DNA of 33,582 nucleotides. Source: Pirellulales bacterium (GTDB lineage Bacteria > Planctomycetota > Planctomycetia > Pirellulales > JAEUIK01). The notes beneath the pieces are model-generated. The model was given only the letters and a program-made list of their open reading frames with translations. It ran no database searches and had not been told where the DNA came from. Position numbers and translations under genes: made by a program. The stretch is from assembly GCA_019694455.1 (NCBI GenBank), contig JAIBBY010000052.1, positions 1 through 33,582 of the forward strand, given 5' to 3'. Of this stretch, positions 31,286 to 33,582 are shown one piece after another. How positions within the stretch are numbered: the stretch's first letter is position 1; each line of letters begins with the position of its first letter.

Positions 31286-32245
31286 TCATTTCCGGCGCGA
31301 TCCGCCCCCCGCGCCATAGGTGCGGTCCATCCACACCCGCAACCCCCACCACGTCGCCAGGCCAATGGCCCCCATCGCCAGGAGAAATAAGGGATAGCTC
31401 AACCACCACGGAAGTTGCTGAGTCGCCATCGTGTACTCCGACATTCCGCCGATGCCGACCAGCAAGGCCATCGGCAGGAACACCACGTTCACAATGGTGA
31501 GGTTTTTGAGCAGCATGTTCATGTTGTTGTTGATGATGTTGCCCCGCGCGTCCATCAAGCCCGAGAGCACTTCCGAATAGATCGCCGCCTGCCGCGCGCA
31601 CTGGTTGTTTTCAATAATGACGTCTTCCAGCAACCGCACGTCGTCGGCCGACATGCCAATGCGATCCGCCGACGCCCGCAACCGCAACAGCATCCCGCCG
31701 TTCGACTCGATGGCGTTGACATAGAAGATCAGGCTCTCTCCCAGCGCGAACATTTGCAGCAGATGCTCGTTGCCGACCGAGGAGTTCAGCCGCGATTGCA
31801 CCTCTTGCGCCATGTGCTTGATCACGCGCAAATGATCGAGAAAGTGATGCACCGAGTCGAGCAGCAATTGCAGCAGCAAATCGTTGAGCGAGGCGATGGC
31901 GCGCGATCGCTTGTGAGTCATCGTCGGCGCGTCGTCAGCGGTCACAATCACCAGATGATCGGCGTACAGCATCAGCCCGACCGACGACACCTCAAATCGT
32001 CCCGCCACGCGCAGCGAGGCCGGGTTCGGCTGTTTCCAAATCACCAGCGTGTGGTCCCTTTCCACCTCGATGCGCGGCACTTCCTCGGGGTCGAGCATCG
32101 AGTTGAGCGTATGCTCGTCCAAGCCGCAAAACGCCGATAGCTCCGCCCGTTCATCGCCGGTCGGCTCGGAGTACACCCGGATCGCGGCGCTGCCGTGTCC
32201 GTCCTCGACGATTCGCCCGGCGTTCAGCTCATAGTCCAGACGCAT
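31286..32245 (-). CDS. CorA-like divalent cation channel with changed GMN motif
   Basis: The product is about 319 residues. An N-terminal alpha/beta cytoplasmic domain (1-140) and long helices lead to two membrane segments near the C-terminus (LTIVNVVFLPMALLVGIG and WLSYPLFLLAMGAIGLATWWGL), as in CorA. CorA channels form pentamers and take up Mg2+ or Co2+. The selectivity motif GMN (usually YGMN) aligns with GGMS here, so Asn is replaced by Ser. The rest of the loop (GGMSEYTMATQQLPWW) is conserved in shape. Ion choice may differ. The ATG at 32245 is chosen; a GTG at 32272 would add nine residues. The gene follows the formyl-THF cyclo-ligase on the same strand by 124 bases. Confidence 0.8.
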   Translation of the reverse strand: MRLDYELNAGRIVEDGHGSAAIRVYSEPTGDERAELSAFCGLDEHTLNSMLDPEEVPRIEVERDHTLVIWKQPNPASLRVAGRFEVSSVGLMLYADHLVIVTADDAPTMTHKRSRAIASLNDLLLQLLLDSVHHFLDHLRVIKHMAQEVQSRLNSSVGNEHLLQMFALGESLIFYVNAIESNGGMLLRLRASADRIGMSADDVRLLEDVIIENNQCARQAAIYSEVLSGLMDARGNIINNNMNMLLKNLTIVNVVFLPMALLVGIGGMSEYTMATQQLPWWLSYPLFLLAMGAIGLATWWGLRVWMDRTYGAGGGSRRK

Positions 32246-32369
32246 ACTCGCCCAATCTAACTTTGGCGACACATTGCATCGCCAGCCACTCGTGCCGCGA
32301 CGCGAACCGTGTCACAACCATCCCCAAATCTCGCCCGCAGGCGCTCCGTCTCCTGCGCGACGGGCGCGA

Positions 32370-32978
32370 CTACTTCCGCCCGCGACCCGGATAAATCGCC
32401 TGCTCGGTGATGATCTTGTCCATAAAGATGTCGTGTTCCGCAGTTGGAATCTCCGGAAAGAGCTGACATTCAAACGCCAGCGCCACCAGCGGCGTATCGG
32501 CCCGCGCATGTTCCAGCAGCTTGTCGTAGTACCCCTTGCCGTGCCCCATTCGTCCGCCGGTCCGATCGAACGCCACGCCGGGCACCATAATCAGATCCAG
32601 CGACTCGACCTCCACCCGCTTGGCCGCCACCGCTCGCAGATCGACCCGCGGCTCCAAAATCTTGTACATGCCCACTTCCAGCTCATCCATGCTTTCCAGG
32701 TGGAACAACTCCAATTCGCCGTCCACGCAGTATGGCACCACGATCTTCTTGTCGCTTTCGATTGCCGTCGGCAGATAATGGCGGGTGCGTACCTCGGTCC
32801 GCACGTCCAAGTAGTACATCACCGTCGCGGACTTCTTGTACTCGGGCAGATCAACGAACTTTTGGCAGATGATCTGGCTCAGCTCATCCTTGTTCTCTTG
32901 CTCGCGGCGGTTGGCGTGCGCCTGCTCGCGCAGTTGCGTCTTGCGTTGTTGCACATCAGTGGTTTCGCTGGAGGTCAT
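32370..32978 (-). CDS. 5-formyltetrahydrofolate cyclo-ligase
   Basis: The product is 202 residues. The enzyme uses ATP to turn 5-formyl-THF into 5,10-methenyl-THF, recovering folate. The family signature is complete: DLIMVPGVAFDRTGGRMGHGKGYYD in order, where the glycine-rich GHGKGYYD binds ATP and substrate, with RTHRxYLP-like ELELFHLESMDEL and MYKILEP segments before it. The ATG at 32978 has GGAG nine bases upstream; an in-frame start at 33038 adds 20 non-conserved Arg-rich residues. It lies between the DDAH-like gene (upstream) and the CorA-like gene on the same strand. Confidence 0.9.
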   Translation of the reverse strand: MTSSETTDVQQRKTQLREQAHANRREQENKDELSQIICQKFVDLPEYKKSATVMYYLDVRTEVRTRHYLPTAIESDKKIVVPYCVDGELELFHLESMDELEVGMYKILEPRVDLRAVAAKRVEVESLDLIMVPGVAFDRTGGRMGHGKGYYDKLLEHARADTPLVALAFECQLFPEIPTAEHDIFMDKIITEQAIYPGRGRK

Positions 32979-33086
32979 CCGAGTGGTCTCCGTGATGAGA
33001 TGACGCCGCCGGCCCGTTCGGCCATCGAGCAGGGACAAAGCGGAAACGCCCTATCGTACCGAGTCAATCGCTCGCGGCAAATTGCC

Positions 33087-33582
33087 TCAAGCGTCGCGCT
33101 CCGCAACCATCGTCCGTCGCCAACTGGCGGCGTCTTCGCCATCCAGCCGCAGCGTGAGACATTTGGCGCTGCCTCCCGATTTGACGAACTCGTCGAGCGG
33201 CGTCTCGCGCGGCTCAAAGCCGCGCGCCGCCAGCTCCGCATGCAGCTTCGGGCAGCCGGTGTTCGTCGTCACGGTTCGACCCACCACCACCGCGTTGCAG
33301 GCGAAGTGCCGGGCTTCCTCGTCAGCCACCGAGATCAGGTTCGGCACGATCTCGGCCAGAGCGCGGCGACCATAATCGTCCAGCGCCGCGGGGTAATAAA
33401 TGGCCGTGTCGTCGGTGAGCGGGCAAAAGCAAGTGTCGAGGTGATAGTAGTACGGATCGACCAGTTCCAGCGGAATCACCCGCACCCCCAACAACGCGCC
33501 AATCGCTTGATGCCCGCGCGCGTCGCTGCGTATGCGGTAGCCCGCGAACAATGTGTCGCCGCAAAAGAGCGCGTCCCCGGCG
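33087..33582 (-). CDS. Amidinotransferase/DDAH-family protein, C-terminal part (5' end outside window)
   Basis: The frame is open to the right edge, so only about the last 165 residues are seen. The reading at the edge (AGDALFCGDTLFAGYRIRSD) is the AGDAL-type segment of dimethylarginine dimethylaminohydrolase and related guanidino hydrolases. Catalytic His is in YYYHLDTCFCPL and catalytic Cys in SGGSAKCLTL. The family hydrolyses arginine, methylated arginine or related guanidino compounds to citrulline-type products, or transfers amidino groups. The exact substrate cannot be fixed without the N-terminus. Confidence 0.8.
   Translation of the reverse strand, partial: AGDALFCGDTLFAGYRIRSDARGHQAIGALLGVRVIPLELVDPYYYHLDTCFCPLTDDTAIYYPAALDDYGRRALAEIVPNLISVADEEARHFACNAVVVGRTVTTNTGCPKLHAELAARGFEPRETPLDEFVKSGGSAKCLTLRLDGEDAASWRRTMVAERDA

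Noticed and set aside
1..33582. Signs of a mobile island, phage, CRISPR array or defence system
   Set aside because: No integrase, transposase, repeat array, tRNA or abrupt change of composition was seen; gene content is metabolic and envelope-related.

Overview
This 33.6 kb window is high-GC, densely coding chromosomal DNA with a bacterial gene style. It looks like a planctomycete, probably of the Pirellulales type. The evidence is an ECF sigma factor followed by a Ser/Thr kinase with a WD40 tail, a futalosine-type menaquinone operon, DUF1569 and DUF2092 proteins, secreted thioredoxin fusions with charged tails, and a secreted HExxHxxGxxH protease with a charged linker. This assignment is inferred from gene content, not from a marker gene. 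No rRNA, tRNA, CRISPR array, insertion sequence, integrase or phage gene was seen.

Layout. 1-2.8 kb: the 3' end of a CinA-like gene, a possible small RNA ending in a strong terminator, a small BON-domain gene, and a secreted DUF2092-thioredoxin fusion on the minus strand. 3.1-6.3 kb: a second secreted thioredoxin protein, a CHAD protein and an SDR oxidoreductase, all on plus. 6.3-8.5 kb, minus: serA and a low-complexity lipoprotein. 8.8-10.6 kb, plus: a divergent glycosyltransferase-2-like protein and an XRE-type regulator, separated by about 490 bases with no convincing gene. 10.6-14.1 kb, minus: the menaquinone operon ubiE/menG-ubiX-ubiA(mqnP)-mqnE, in which the first three genes are joined by 4-base ATGA overlaps. 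14.4-16.4 kb: a small hypothetical gene (minus) and an APC permease (plus). 16.5-20.4 kb, minus: the ECF sigma factor and its kinase. 20.6-22.1 kb: a DUF1569 protein and, convergent with it, an APH-fold kinase-like protein. 22.5-25.9 kb: a large secreted zinc metalloprotease and, convergent across a perfect 14-bp terminator, a Spy/CpxP-like periplasmic protein. 26.1-31.2 kb, plus: a Tat-type dienelactone hydrolase and glcD-glcE-glcF (glycolate oxidase). 31.3-33.6 kb, minus: a CorA-like channel with a changed GMN motif, 5-formyltetrahydrofolate cyclo-ligase, and an amidinotransferase/DDAH-family gene cut by the window edge.

Functional picture. Most of the window is housekeeping metabolism: serine synthesis, menaquinone, glycolate oxidation and folate salvage. 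Mixed in are planctomycete-style envelope proteins (two thioredoxins, a protease, a Spy-like protein, a lipoprotein) and signalling (sigma/kinase). Glycolate oxidase would feed electrons into the quinone pool that the menaquinone operon supplies; this link is inferred. I found no clear new defence or mobile system. The most unusual signals are the terminator-ended small transcript at about 809-897, a promoter type whose -10 box sits 6-7 bases from the start codon at three genes (suggesting leaderless mRNAs), the DUF2092-thioredoxin fusion, and proteins with altered signature residues (CinA, CorA, GT2, APH).
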